Positions 1 through 8,396 of a DNA stretch of 54,237 nt are shown piece by piece. The stretch covers positions 1 to 54,237 of the forward strand of contig CAYRKT010000004.1 in the NCBI GenBank assembly GCA_964425005.1. Direction: 5' to 3'. The notes under the pieces were generated by a model. That model searched no databases. It saw nothing but the letters and a program-made list of their open reading frames with translations, and was not told the origin of the DNA. Position 1 is the first letter of the stretch. Each line of letters begins with the position of its first letter. The translations under genes and the position numbers were made by a program. This DNA is from CAYRKT01 sp964425005 (GTDB lineage Bacteria; Synergistota; Synergistia; CAYRKT01).

Positions 1-19
1 TTGTATCATTGTTATTGGT

Positions 20-688
20 ATGGCTGACACTATCCTCCAGGATATATTCTCAGAGCTGGAGAACCCACATTATAAGATAGTTCTCAGGCTTAACGGTGGG
101 GGTAAGGAAATAAAAGGCTTTGTTATGGATGATATATCGCTTCGCTTTGATTCCTACTACGGCTCCTTATCCCAGATTTTTGACACACAGCAAGTAAACG
201 TTCTTGGGGGCGCTCTTCAGAGCCTTCTTCCTGGGTGGGAACACCAGTACGCTATCGTCACTTTTTACTCCTCAATCATGTACTGGACTGGGTATAGTCA
301 TTTTGAAATACAGCTTGATCTGCTCTATCCGATTATAGACCTTGACTCTTACCAGAGATACAAGAGCAACATAGAGACCATTGTTTCCTCGGTAGTCCCT
401 GATATGAGTTCTTCCAGCTTTTTAGTGGTTGCTCCTAACGAGTACGACCCCACTAGCGTAGGCGGCCTCCGGGTGCATCCTAGGGGAACATGGAATCTAG
501 CTATCGGTCAGTGGCTTTTGGCCCCAGGACTGCTGATAACCTCAGCTAACTTCGGTTTCTCACGGCAGGCTGTACACCCTTTCCCCAGATCGGAAAAGTC
601 TGTGCCCATGGTAGCCAGAGTGAGCCTCAACCTTCGTTCTTGGAGGCTTTATACTGCTGACGAGGTAAAGTCCCTATTTACTCTCTGA
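20..688 (+). CDS. Putative baseplate/tail-tube junction protein (hypothetical)
   Basis: 222 residues, soluble, no signal peptide or membrane segment. I do not firmly recognise it. The C-terminal stretch (about residues 190-222, with VPMVARVSLNL) resembles the ends of phage tail-tube initiator/baseplate junction proteins of the T4 gp48/gp54 type, where a 'P-x-x-A-x-V-x-L' strand is followed by a short acidic tail. A gp53-like wedge gene lies 0.8 kb downstream, which fits a baseplate role. The reading frame stays open to the window edge, so an upstream start cannot be excluded. ATG at 20 is preceded by TATCAT (4-9), a possible -10 element. It ends by overlapping an ATG of the next gene in ATGA/TGATG fashion. 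Function is inference. Confidence 0.6.
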   Translation: MADTILQDIFSELENPHYKIVLRLNGGGKEIKGFVMDDISLRFDSYYGSLSQIFDTQQVNVLGGALQSLLPGWEHQYAIVTFYSSIMYWTGYSHFEIQLDLLYPIIDLDSYQRYKSNIETIVSSVVPDMSSSSFLVVAPNEYDPTSVGGLRVHPRGTWNLAIGQWLLAPGLLITSANFGFSRQAVHPFPRSEKSVPMVARVSLNLRSWRLYTADEVKSLFTL

Positions 689-690
689 TG

Positions 691-696
691 TATACT
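691..696 (+). promoter_or_regulatory. Leaderless -10 element TATACT
   Basis: TATACT ends 6 bases before the ATG at 703, the spacing seen at many other genes here. It decides the start at 703 over the in-frame ATG at 688, which lies upstream of the element. Confidence 0.45.
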
Positions 697-702
697 TTTA
701 TT

Positions 703-933
703 ATGGCTAGAGATACAGGAGTTGGTATACCTGTGGACTCAGATTATGTAGCCGTGACTGATGACGACGGCAATGTCATTGCTCTAATAAGCCTTTCCCG
801 AAAGACAATCCTTTATGCTGGCTCCGAGCTTCCCTTCTTCCTGGTAGCTGGACCCTCTGAGCAGGAGTACCCCAGTTTTTATGCCTCAGCCGTTCTAAGG
901 TCAGCTATGAAGGCCCGCTCTAGGGGCAAGTAG
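703..933 (+). CDS. Small hypothetical protein
   Basis: 76 residues when started at the ATG of 703; the longer frame from 688 would add five residues but would lie over the -10 hexamer. The protein is mixed in composition with no motif I recognise. It follows the putative baseplate gene directly and precedes the SWIM zinc-finger gene by about 20 bases, so co-transcription of the three is likely. No function is assigned. Confidence 0.6.
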   Translation: MARDTGVGIPVDSDYVAVTDDDGNVIALISLSRKTILYAGSELPFFLVAGPSEQEYPSFYASAVLRSAMKARSRGK

Positions 934-954
934 AGATTAGTTCACAGGTGATTT

Positions 955-1494
955 ATGCCCGCCTACAGCTACAGGAGAACAGGATCACTTTCCAACTACA
1001 CCCTGGTTCGTTTGCGGGACCTGCACCTTAAGGTTCTCTCCCACAGGCTGAACCGCAAGCTTTACCGTAAGGTGCATAAATCCACAAAGATAAGGGTTTT
1101 TATGAAGGATATGAGGGCCAGAGTAAGGACAGAGATGGAGTTCCATAAGCACGACCCTAAAAATGATACCAAGGCTATTTACACGGTGATTCTGGACATG
1201 CCTTTAGACAGAAGCAATAACTTTGACTCCATGCTCAAATCCCCAGGTGCTTTGGTTTATTGTTCGTGTGAGGACTTTAAGTACCGCCTCGCTTATGCCT
1301 TGAGGGTCAAGGGTCTGCTCATAGCCAGAAAAGCCGCCCTTGGCCGGGCCTTCTACGAGTATCCGAAGATAACCAACCCCCAGCTAAGGGTGAGGGCTTG
1401 TAAGCATATAACTATGGCCGTGGAAGCTTTGAGGGGTAAGACTGTTACTGAGCTAGCAGACCCCTCAGCAAGGAACAGGACTATTGAGCCCTAA
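955..1494 (+). CDS. SWIM-type zinc-finger phage protein
   Basis: 179 residues, very basic in the first 60. C103-x-C105 ... C149-x-H151 (SCEDF and ACKH contexts) form a SWIM-type CxC-xn-CxH zinc site, with a conserved 'NP' shortly before the second half (N141-P142). SWIM-bearing proteins of this layout occur in many myovirus genomes, often near structural genes; the domain binds zinc and is thought to mediate DNA or protein contacts. AGGTGA lies 3-4 bases before the ATG. Its 3' end overlaps the convergent gp53-like gene by 14 bases. The motif is seen; the role is unknown. Confidence 0.65.
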   Translation: MPAYSYRRTGSLSNYTLVRLRDLHLKVLSHRLNRKLYRKVHKSTKIRVFMKDMRARVRTEMEFHKHDPKNDTKAIYTVILDMPLDRSNNFDSMLKSPGALVYCSCEDFKYRLAYALRVKGLLIARKAALGRAFYEYPKITNPQLRVRACKHITMAVEALRGKTVTELADPSARNRTIEP

Positions 1495-1885
1495 GATTGG
1501 CCTCTTGCATAAGGTCGTAGAGCAGGGCCTCAAGGTCCCCCATGCGGAATATGGACAACTTGGTTCCTCTCTTCAGGTCCGATATAGAAACTCCGTTGTA
1601 AGCCAGTATCATCCACCACAGCTTAGTAGTCCCAAACTCCCTCCACGAAACCAGGTCCGGCCTGTAACTGTCCTCAACGATATGGGAGTGGTCTATTGGC
1701 AACCCTCTCAGCCTCCGGACGAAGTCTGAGTAGTTCAGGTCAGGGAAGCCGAAGGGTGAGGGAAAGTATGGCCTCATAGAGAACCTGTCTTTGGACCATG
1801 CTTCCAAGTCTACCACCTGGAAGCTGGGCTCATAGATCAGCCTTATGCCGTTTCCCCGCTCCTTAAACTCCTTTTTCTCTGCCAT
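1481..1885 (-). CDS. Baseplate wedge protein, T4 gp53-like
   Basis: 134 residues. Residues 74-113 carry the characteristic gp53 core: RPDLVSWREFGTTKLWWMIL followed by an 'N...DL..GTKL' stretch, which in the family reads as 'R-D-LVS...YGT...WW...N...DPF.L..GT.L.IP'. gp53 is a wedge subunit in the baseplate of contractile tails. The gene is on the minus strand between plus-strand genes, overlaps the SWIM gene tail to tail, and starts divergently from the 1966 gene with only 80 bases between. TATCCT lies 10 bases before its ATG. Family match is by motif recognition, not a search. Confidence 0.68.
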   Translation of the reverse strand: MAEKKEFKERGNGIRLIYEPSFQVVDLEAWSKDRFSMRPYFPSPFGFPDLNYSDFVRRLRGLPIDHSHIVEDSYRPDLVSWREFGTTKLWWMILAYNGVSISDLKRGTKLSIFRMGDLEALLYDLMQEANLRAQ

Positions 1886-1927
1886 ACCTGATATGAGGAT
1901 ACCAAATACACCACCTCCTGTAACCCA

Positions 1928-1957
1928 TTGACAAGTCCGTACACCCTGTCGTAATAT
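1928..1957 (+). promoter_or_regulatory. TTGACAAGTC-class promoter for the 1966 gene
   Basis: TTGACA (1928-1933), 18-base spacer, TAATAT (1952-1957), then 8 bases to the ATG at 1966. No ribosome binding site fits, so the transcript is probably nearly leaderless. Confidence 0.7.
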
Positions 1958-1965
1958 CCCTGTGT

Positions 1966-2559
1966 ATGAGCGCCATTAAGGAAATCGCCAAGAAGCTAAA
2001 AGAGTCTAGGAAAGCCTGGATGGAGCTTGTGGCTGAAGCAGAGAGGTTGGGATACTCTTATGACACCGTTCGCCGTCTCCTTGAGGAGGAGGGTGTTTCT
2101 CCCCCTTCAAAGACCTATTGGGGTACTATCAGAAAAGTCTATCTCTGGGCAGTTAGTAAAGACATTGACCTTGATCTGGTATCTCAAGCTGGTATAAGCA
2201 AGGCCAAGCTGGTTTCTCGCCTTCCTTTGGATAGCAAGGACGAGGCAGAGAGACTTCTACAGCTGGCCGTGCAGATGAGAAATGAGGATTTTTCTGAGTA
2301 CATACAAGAGAACGCTTTTGGGGTGAAGCCTGACACAGAGTTTTTTGAGAAGAGCCTCGCTGAGCCCTTTTCTTCAATCCGTGTCCCTATGTCTGTCAAA
2401 CAGATGTTTGACCAGGCCAGGACCAGGGTTGCTAGGGTTTTGGGGAAGAACCAGTTTTCTGAGGTGCTTTTTGTGGAGTTTGTAGCAGAGGTGTTCTCCA
2501 ACGCTCCTTCGGACCTCATCCTTGGCTTTTGGGAAGCAATCTACGGCGGTAGGTCGTAA
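1966..2559 (+). CDS. Putative DNA-binding protein (helical, HTH-like N terminus)
   Basis: 197 residues, predicted mostly helical. The first 60 residues contain a segment (SYDTVRRLLEEEGVSPPSKT) that reads like a helix-turn-helix 'tv.rlL.e.Gi..s..t' of the kind found in small phage regulators. The rest has no motif I know. It has its own TTGACAAGTC-class promoter, like the replication genes, and stands alone between the divergent gp53-like gene and the leaderless 2604 gene. A role in early gene control is possible but is inference only. Confidence 0.6.
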   Translation: MSAIKEIAKKLKESRKAWMELVAEAERLGYSYDTVRRLLEEEGVSPPSKTYWGTIRKVYLWAVSKDIDLDLVSQAGISKAKLVSRLPLDSKDEAERLLQLAVQMRNEDFSEYIQENAFGVKPDTEFFEKSLAEPFSSIRVPMSVKQMFDQARTRVARVLGKNQFSEVLFVEFVAEVFSNAPSDLILGFWEAIYGGRS

Positions 2560-2591
2560 GGAACGATTCGAGGGCCGCCCCCAGTGTTGGC

Positions 2592-2597
2592 TAAAAT
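2592..2597 (+). promoter_or_regulatory. Leaderless -10 element TAAAAT
   Basis: TAAAAT ends exactly 6 bases before the ATG at 2604. No ribosome binding site and no clear -35 box are present. Confidence 0.6.
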
Positions 2598-2603
2598 GGT
2601 CTT

Positions 2604-3077
2604 ATGGCCTACACCGTGCGCTACCTTTTGGGAAAAGCTACCAAAGGCTCTGACTCCTCCCTTCCCGAAGAAGTTGTCACCTCTTCTTTTCCAACGGTTG
2701 AGGAGGCTCTGGAAACCCTCGGTTCCTATCTTATGGACCTGGGGGCTATTTCTGATGTATCAGAGATAGACACAAGGTACCTCAAGGTGGAATATTCGGA
2801 GTTGCCTTTCGTTTTTACCGAACCTAGGACATGGAAGGGGAGCCTGAGCAAGCTTTTGGGAATAGACATGGTTGCCTTCAGGAGATTGCTGGCTAAAGGA
2901 GGTCGTAAGGCTGTTATGGAAACATATTTGAAGATGGTAGACCCGAAAACTCCGATAGAGGATAAGTTGCGTATTTTTGGGGAATATTGGGACGGATCGG
3001 GTGGCAAAAGAGGAAAAAGGAAAAAACCTTCCTCTGAGGAAGGTAGTAAAGCTTCGTCTGGCGGTGTAAATGACTAA
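2604..3077 (+). CDS. Hypothetical protein with basic low-complexity tail
   Basis: 157 residues. About 120 residues of mixed fold are followed by a basic, Ser/Lys/Gly-rich tail (from about residue 133, KRGKRKKPSSEE). No recognised domain. Such tails are common in proteins that contact nucleic acid, but nothing more can be claimed. The leaderless -10 element sets the start. The helicase promoter begins 6 bases after its stop codon. Confidence 0.6.
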   Translation: MAYTVRYLLGKATKGSDSSLPEEVVTSSFPTVEEALETLGSYLMDLGAISDVSEIDTRYLKVEYSELPFVFTEPRTWKGSLSKLLGIDMVAFRRLLAKGGRKAVMETYLKMVDPKTPIEDKLRIFGEYWDGSGGKRGKRKKPSSEEGSKASSGGVND

Positions 3078-3083
3078 GAGGTA

Positions 3084-3134
3084 TTGACAAGTCAAACCTT
3101 CCGTGCTATTTTGATAGTAGGTGGGAGGAGGTGA
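3084..3134 (+). promoter_or_regulatory. TTGACAAGTCAA promoter and strong RBS of the helicase
   Basis: TTGACA (3084-3089), 17-base spacer, TATTTT (3107-3112). The box is the full near-palindrome TTGACAAGTCAA. AGGAGGTGA at 3126-3134, 5 bases before ATG 3140, decides the start against the in-frame GTG at 3131 that lies inside the Shine-Dalgarno sequence. Confidence 0.75.
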
Positions 3135-3139
3135 ACCAC

Positions 3140-5098
3140 ATGGGAAGGATGACATTAGAGGGCAACAACAAGTTTGTATGGTACGGAAGGTTTGAGGAAA
3201 AGGACATCCCCAAGAGGGCCGGGTTCCGATGGGACCCGGTGGGGAAGGTCTGGTATACGAGTGACCCCTACATTGCCTCCCTTCTGCTCAAGTACGCTGA
3301 CGATAAAGCTAGAAGACAAATCGAAGCGGCCATCAACCCTCCTGTACCCGATATTTCCGTCGTCGTTCCCAACGGCCTCAGCCTGTTTCCCTACCAGGAG
3401 GAGGGGGCCAAGTTTATCCTTAGCAAGAGGAGCGTTCTCCTCGCTGATGACATGGGTTTGGGTAAGACCGCCCAGGTTCTTGCCGCCATAAACTCTGACG
3501 AGAGCATCCGCCGTGTCCTGGTGGTCTGCCCGGCTTCGGTGAAGCTTAACTGGGTCAGGGAGGCCAAGCGCTGGCTCACTAGGGAGTTTTCTGTGAGGTA
3601 CCTCTCCGGTAAAAGCCCGGAACCTCTCGCTTTCGACGGCAACGATCTCTATATCATCAACTACGACATCGTTTCCTCCTGGTCCTCTGAGCTTTCCAAG
3701 CACGAGTGGGACCTCCTGGTGCTTGACGAGTCCCACTACCTTAAAAACCCCAAGGCTAAGAGGACTAAGGCCCTCCTTGGCGAATCCATAGGTAAAGGCG
3801 AGCCTCCCATCAGGGCCAGGAAGCGAGTTGCCTTAACCGGAACCCCTATCGTCAACCGCCCTGTGGAGGCTTGGCCTATTCTTGCCTGGCTTGAGCCGGA
3901 TAAGTGGGGCAATTTCTGGGCCTATGCTAAGAAGTATTGTGGAGCTTACCACAACGGGTGGGGTTGGGATTTCTCCGGGGCCACGAACCTTGACGATCTC
4001 AACCGCCGCCTTAAGGCAACGGTGATGCTTAGGAGGACCAAAGGGGAAGTTCTCAAAGAACTCCCAGAAAAAATCCGTCAGGTGCTTGAGCTTCCTGCTA
4101 ACGGGGCCTCCGATCTCATCCGTAGGGAGCAGGAGGTTTGGAACCAGCTTCAGGATGAGATTTACAAGGCCCGTGCCGCCCTTGAGGTGGCTAGGGCCGA
4201 ATCGGATGAGGCTTTCTCTCAAGCCCTGGCTAATCTGAATCGGGTGATCCTTGCTGGGTTTAGCGAAATTTCCAAACTTCGCCACGAGCTGGCCCTAGCC
4301 AAGGTGGACGCCTCCGTGGAGCATATTAGGGACGTCCTTGAGTCCAGGGATAAGGTGGTGGTATGGGTCCATCACCGGGACGTTGCCGAAGCCCTCAGGT
4401 CCGGTCTGACCGATTTCAATCCAGTAATGGTCCTTGGGGGAACCAGCGCCGAATCCCGTGCAGAGGCGGTCCGGAGGTTCCAGGAGGACCCGAGCGTGAG
4501 GGTCTTCATCGGTGGCATTACCGCCGCCGCTGAAGGTATCACCCTCACTGCCGCTGACGTGGCCGTCTTTGTTGAGCTTGACTGGCGTCCGGGGAAGCTC
4601 TTGCAGGCTGAGGATCGGATTCACCGGATCGGCCAGACTCGGGGCGTACTCATCCAGTACCTCGTGTTTGACGGGTCTTTGGATGCGGTCATGGCCCACA
4701 AAGTTGCCCAGAAAATGGAGGTGATCGCAAAAGCCGTGGACGGAGGCTGGAGGACCGATAGCGAGGACGCTGGGGGGCTTATGTCCCTGGTGGAAGAGGA
4801 GGACATGGTCCGTGCCCCCAGCAGGGAAGAGGAGGTCCCTCAGCTTTCTGATCAAGCCAAGTTTTTCGTCCTTACCGCCCTCAGGTACCTTGCCCAGACG
4901 GATGTGGACCGGGCTCGTGTCCGTAACGATGTGGGATTCAACCGCTACGACACCCACTTGGGCCACCAGCTTGCCTCCAGGGATTACCTTACGGATCGCC
5001 AGGTTGTCCTTGGGCTCCGCCTTGTGAAGAAGTACCGCCGCCAGCTGGTTCACCTTCTGGACCAGGCTCCCTCTGAGGTGATCGCTTTTCTCGGGTAA
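3140..5098 (+). CDS. SNF2-family helicase, SMARCAL1/HARP-like
   Basis: 652 residues. Superfamily 2 SNF2 ATPase: Walker A DDMGLGKT near residue 105, DESH box near residue 198, TGTP (motif III) near 235, and QAEDRIHRIGQ (motif VI) near 500. The N-terminal 60 residues (KRAGFRWDP, KVWYT) match the small 'GF.W....K.WYT' domain often placed ahead of phage and bacterial SMARCAL1-like enzymes. Family members remodel or anneal DNA at forks without being processive helicases; a role in phage replication or recombination is expected. It has its own TTGACAAGTCAA promoter, strong RBS and a terminator, so it is a single-gene unit. The last 100 residues are a family-unspecific tail. Confidence 0.92.
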   Translation: MGRMTLEGNNKFVWYGRFEEKDIPKRAGFRWDPVGKVWYTSDPYIASLLLKYADDKARRQIEAAINPPVPDISVVVPNGLSLFPYQEEGAKFILSKRSVLLADDMGLGKTAQVLAAINSDESIRRVLVVCPASVKLNWVREAKRWLTREFSVRYLSGKSPEPLAFDGNDLYIINYDIVSSWSSELSKHEWDLLVLDESHYLKNPKAKRTKALLGESIGKGEPPIRARKRVALTGTPIVNRPVEAWPILAWLEPDKWGNFWAYAKKYCGAYHNGWGWDFSGATNLDDLNRRLKATVMLRRTKGEVLKELPEKIRQVLELPANGASDLIRREQEVWNQLQDEIYKARAALEVARAESDEAFSQALANLNRVILAGFSEISKLRHELALAKVDASVEHIRDVLESRDKVVVWVHHRDVAEALRSGLTDFNPVMVLGGTSAESRAEAVRRFQEDPSVRVFIGGITAAAEGITLTAADVAVFVELDWRPGKLLQAEDRIHRIGQTRGVLIQYLVFDGSLDAVMAHKVAQKMEVIAKAVDGGWRTDSEDAGGLMSLVEEEDMVRAPSREEEVPQLSDQAKFFVLTALRYLAQTDVDRARVRNDVGFNRYDTHLGHQLASRDYLTDRQVVLGLRLVKKYRRQLVHLLDQAPSEVIAFLG

Positions 5099-5113
5099 AG
5101 ACGATCGTTTTGT

Positions 5114-5147
5114 ACCCACCAGGTTCTAATCCTGGTGGGTTCTTTTG
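5114..5147 (+). terminator. Rho-independent terminator after the helicase
   Basis: ACCCACCAGG (5114-5123), 7-base loop, CCTGGTGGGT (5131-5140), then TCTTTTGTTG: a 10-bp perfect stem with a U-rich tail. Confidence 0.85.
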
Positions 5148-5178
5148 TTGTTCTACGGGGATCAGATGGGGAAAGGTA

Positions 5179-5207
5179 TTGACAAGTCAAGGCTCTTGTG
5201 ATAAGGT
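5179..5207 (+). promoter_or_regulatory. TTGACAAGTCAA promoter of the 5234 gene
   Basis: TTGACA (5179-5184), 17-base spacer, TAAGGT (5202-5207). About 27 of the 30 bases from the -35 to the -10 are the same as in the promoter at 49128, so the two are probably copies or under the same control. Confidence 0.75.
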
Positions 5208-5233
5208 AGAAGTGTAAGAGGAGGTGAGGAAGG

Positions 5234-5704
5234 ATGAATAAGAACATGGTTTTACAGGAGCTTAATGTGGAGGCCAATCCCGGAATCGCTAGGGTGGTGT
5301 ACGGGCAGGTTCCTGACAGCATCCTGTCAGAGCCTTTCTTCGCTCCCCTCGTCTCCGTGGTTACCTCGAAGGAGGTTCCCTCCTACGACCACCCCGACTT
5401 CAGCGTTCCTGAGGGAACGTTTGGTAGCATTCTTTCAGTAACTACCGATGAGAGTGGAGAGGTGTACTACGTAGTGGCTTTCGTTGACGACTCTGACCCC
5501 CTATCCTTGCTGAGGTCTACTCTTGGCTTCATCGGCGTCCTTTTGGGTCATTATGACCCGAATTCCGGTATCAGGTTAGCTTCTTGCAAGCAGGATGAGA
5601 TTGTTCCCGTAGACCCCGGTGCTTACTACGACTGGGCCACGATGAGGGCCTTTAGTCACCTCGTGTCCGGAAAAGGACTTTACTACGAGGAGTTGGTTAA
5701 CTGA
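5234..5704 (+). CDS. Hypothetical protein
   Basis: 156 residues, acidic, rich in beta-type hydrophobic segments, no signal peptide. I do not recognise a family. Expression signals are unusually clear: a TTGACAAGTCAA promoter, AGGAGGTGA 7 bases before the ATG, and a terminator 20 bases after the stop, making a single-gene unit. The near-identical promoter of the zinc-finger gene at 49.1 kb suggests the same timing of expression. Confidence 0.75.
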   Translation: MNKNMVLQELNVEANPGIARVVYGQVPDSILSEPFFAPLVSVVTSKEVPSYDHPDFSVPEGTFGSILSVTTDESGEVYYVVAFVDDSDPLSLLRSTLGFIGVLLGHYDPNSGIRLASCKQDEIVPVDPGAYYDWATMRAFSHLVSGKGLYYEELVN

Positions 5705-5723
5705 CGTCTAGTTCGCCTGACGG

Positions 5724-5752
5724 AAAGGTGGCGTTTCAAACGCCACTTTTCT
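5724..5752 (+). terminator. Rho-independent terminator
   Basis: GTGGCGTTT / AAACGCCAC stem (5728-5746) with a one-base spacer, flanked by AAAGG and TTTTCTCTTT. The stem will open at its tip to form a usable loop. Confidence 0.8.
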
Positions 5753-5777
5753 CTTTGGCCTCAACTGAACCTGGGTA

Positions 5778-5807
5778 TTGACAAGTGGGCACCTCTTGTT
5801 TTACTCT
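5778..5807 (+). promoter_or_regulatory. TTGACAAGT promoter of the large orphan gene
   Basis: TTGACA (5778-5783) with an 18-base spacer to TACTCT (5802-5807). It lies inside the 5' end of the longest open frame (GTG 5785), so the true start must be downstream. Confidence 0.65.
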
Positions 5808-5823
5808 TGGTTTGGGTGAAACC

Positions 5824-8370
5824 ATGGGCCAACAGGTCACCAATCACCAGGTCGAGAGTGCGGTAGACGTTTACAGGAAGATATTGGAAGGATCGGACAA
5901 GGATTTGAAGAGCCTTGCCGAAGAGTTTGCCGGGAACCCGTTTGTCTTAGAGGGGGTTTACTCGCTTTCTTACGACGAAATCTCTACTCTTTTCCCCAAA
6001 GCTCGGCTGTTCCCAGAGCTTCAACATCACTTGGAGCTTATCAGCCTGGACAACCGGGATCAGGAGGCTCCCCGTCATGATGAAAATAATGAAACTTCCG
6101 TACTTTCCCTTTTGGCACCTTACCTAACCGTTGTATACCTCTCCTTACCAGAGCGGCCCAACCCAAAGTCTCTGGCAAGGGGGAATTATGTTACCATTGA
6201 GGACACCAACCTGTTCTGGGAAGCTGACGAGATAGTAGATTCTATACCCAGTCACACCTATCTTGTTCTCAGGTCTGAGAACAATTTTGCCTTTTTTCAC
6301 ACGGAACCCACCCTCTTGCAACCCTCTTCTCCCATGCCTAATAGATATAGGTCAGACTACTCCTTGGTGGGGATTTGGAAGGACGGTGGGCATCAGGGGG
6401 ACTACGGCAAAGAGGAAGGACCCTCCAAACCCCTTGGGGTTACTGGCATCCGTGAGCTTGACGACCTGATCCTTCGGAACGCACCAGATGGGTTTTTTAC
6501 TGAGAGTTTGGACAAGCTCGTGAGTTTTGTTGATGCCGTGGGGAGGCTAGAGGAGGCCCTAAAGGGGCGCACATTGGAGTATGTTTACAACGTTCACATT
6601 ACTGGTCGCCGGGCTGATGGTCAGGAATATATACACCCCGTATCAGAGAGCAAGCTAACTCTAAAATACGGGGACGTTACCAGAGAAACATTCTTCTCTC
6701 TGAGGCTCCTTTCCTCCCTCCTGTCTCCTGTTGCAATGGCTTTCGGAGACATTGCTAAGGAAACCACTTATACCATCACCGGAGACAGGACCTTCCCCTA
6801 CACACAGGCTACCTACTTTGTCCTCAAAATCCCCTCTGTTTACCTGAACCCGAAAAACTTTGACAGGCTGATTCGTGCCGTTTTCCCTGAGAACCCTGAG
6901 GAGCTTGAGGCCAAGCTCCTTAAGTTCGGTGTTTCAGTAGGCCAGCTCGTTAGCAAAGTGTATGCCTCTGCCTTCCAGGAGAGTGACTACTACTTCTACC
7001 TGGGCAGAGTTTCGGCAATGGCAATCTCTCTTTCCAAAGCCTACTTTAACTTGAGTCCTCTTAGCAGAATATACTACACCTCCTTTGCCAGTCCCGTGCT
7101 TCCTAGGAAGAGCCACCTTGAGGCTCTTGGCCTTGGGGAAAAGCTTGGTCTAGCCAGTCCTCCCCACGGCGTTTTTGTCAATCCTAATATCTTCTACTTA
7201 CCTGTTGAGCCCAGAGAGGAAGTCAAGGTTCTAGAAGAAGAGTACAGGAAGAACGATTCCAGAGAAACCTTTTTTAATCTGACCTTGGAGAGGCTGGGCC
7301 GCATCAATCCACCACGCCAGGGCCGTCCGTTCTTCGCTAGCGCAACCCATGTAGAGGTAAACCGTGGGAATATTGAGGCCCCTCCCTTCCGCACATCGAA
7401 GGACGATGCTTTTGTTCGCACCGCCACACGAGAGATAGAGAAGGCCCTGTCCCTCTCACGCTCGTTTGGCCTGAACTTAGACTATGAGGTTAGGGAAATA
7501 GAAGCTTTTGGCGTGCCTTACCCCTATGTTTCAATATGGCTAAGCCTTGATCCCGATTCAGGAATAATGGGAATCTACTACGAGGTCATTAATTCCTACG
7601 TAAAACAACTTGTTGCCTCAGAAACAGACAAGCAGATTAGCCCGTACAGTCGCCTAACAAATTCGCTGTGGCATTGCCGTTACGACTTGGTCAACGTTGA
7701 GGAAATAGACCTCGAACAGGCTCTATACGACTACTCCATTGTTCCCAAGTCTGTCCTTACGGCCTCCAAGCCAGCCGTCTACTACTTGGCTACTGTGCTT
7801 CCCGCTATAGCCTACGTCCTCCTTCACCTAACAAACGACATGATGATCAGGGCGGCAGAGTTTCAAGATGACGAGGCTGGAGATCAAGAGAGCCCGTACC
7901 CATGGGAGTTTGTCCCTTCTCTGAGGGTTTATGGGTTGTTCTCTCACTACACCAGAGAAAGCCCCATGCCCTCTCCCGTCTTTTCTCCCGAGGTGGCCGT
8001 CAAAGTTGCTACGGGGCTCTTTAAGTTTGCTGACGAGGGGTTTATTTCCCCTAACGTCCAAAGCTTCCTCGACGCTGTGATACCTCAAGATTCGGACTGG
8101 GGAGCTAGCTCCTTCTTGCTTCAGATTCCTCCTGTCATTACTAACTTCCAGGGGTTTGGGCACCAGTTTATCTCCAGGAGCAAGGATGTTGAGAAAGAGG
8201 AGCAGGAAGACTACTGGAGCGCTCCCTACTTTTTCACGGTAGGAGGGACTTTCTATTTCGTCCCTGGCCTGATCGGGATTAATAAGGATTTTGTGAGGGC
8301 TTACTACAATCTCTTTGTTCCTCCAAAGGGGCACAGGTCTGAGCTTAGGTTCTTCTTAGCCTCTGTGTGA
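5824..8370 (+). CDS. Large orphan protein of unknown function
   Basis: 848 residues from ATG 5824, which is weakly supported by GGGTGA just upstream; the longer frame from 5785 overlaps the promoter. No transmembrane helix, signal peptide or catalytic motif that I can name. It is rich in Pro, Tyr and Phe and has many short beta-like stretches separated by helices. A segment (YFVLKIPSVYL, near residue 335) recalls the IEIPA block of the paralogue family at 43-49 kb, but the resemblance is too weak to claim kinship. The early-type promoter contrasts with its structural-protein look. The function is open. Confidence 0.75.
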   Translation: MGQQVTNHQVESAVDVYRKILEGSDKDLKSLAEEFAGNPFVLEGVYSLSYDEISTLFPKARLFPELQHHLELISLDNRDQEAPRHDENNETSVLSLLAPYLTVVYLSLPERPNPKSLARGNYVTIEDTNLFWEADEIVDSIPSHTYLVLRSENNFAFFHTEPTLLQPSSPMPNRYRSDYSLVGIWKDGGHQGDYGKEEGPSKPLGVTGIRELDDLILRNAPDGFFTESLDKLVSFVDAVGRLEEALKGRTLEYVYNVHITGRRADGQEYIHPVSESKLTLKYGDVTRETFFSLRLLSSLLSPVAMAFGDIAKETTYTITGDRTFPYTQATYFVLKIPSVYLNPKNFDRLIRAVFPENPEELEAKLLKFGVSVGQLVSKVYASAFQESDYYFYLGRVSAMAISLSKAYFNLSPLSRIYYTSFASPVLPRKSHLEALGLGEKLGLASPPHGVFVNPNIFYLPVEPREEVKVLEEEYRKNDSRETFFNLTLERLGRINPPRQGRPFFASATHVEVNRGNIEAPPFRTSKDDAFVRTATREIEKALSLSRSFGLNLDYEVREIEAFGVPYPYVSIWLSLDPDSGIMGIYYEVINSYVKQLVASETDKQISPYSRLTNSLWHCRYDLVNVEEIDLEQALYDYSIVPKSVLTASKPAVYYLATVLPAIAYVLLHLTNDMMIRAAEFQDDEAGDQESPYPWEFVPSLRVYGLFSHYTRESPMPSPVFSPEVAVKVATGLFKFADEGFISPNVQSFLDAVIPQDSDWGASSFLLQIPPVITNFQGFGHQFISRSKDVEKEEQEDYWSAPYFFTVGGTFYFVPGLIGINKDFVRAYYNLFVPPKGHRSELRFFLASV

Positions 8371-8396
8371 GATTACAAGAGGACTTTCCCCGGTAG

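Noticed and set aside
3084..3095. TTGACAAGTCAA copies as transposon ends or attachment sites
   Set aside because: They always sit at -35 positions of genes, with a -10 at 17-18 bases, and no transposase or integrase is present.
4295..5119. 274-codon minus-strand ORF inside the helicase gene
   Set aside because: It overlaps the conserved helicase C-terminal domain; its translation is Gly/Pro/His-rich with no motif.
5114..5140. Possible tRNA T-arm (CCAGGTTCTAATCCTGG)
   Set aside because: No acceptor, D or anticodon arms around it; a 10-bp stem followed by a U-rich tail right after a stop codon is a terminator.
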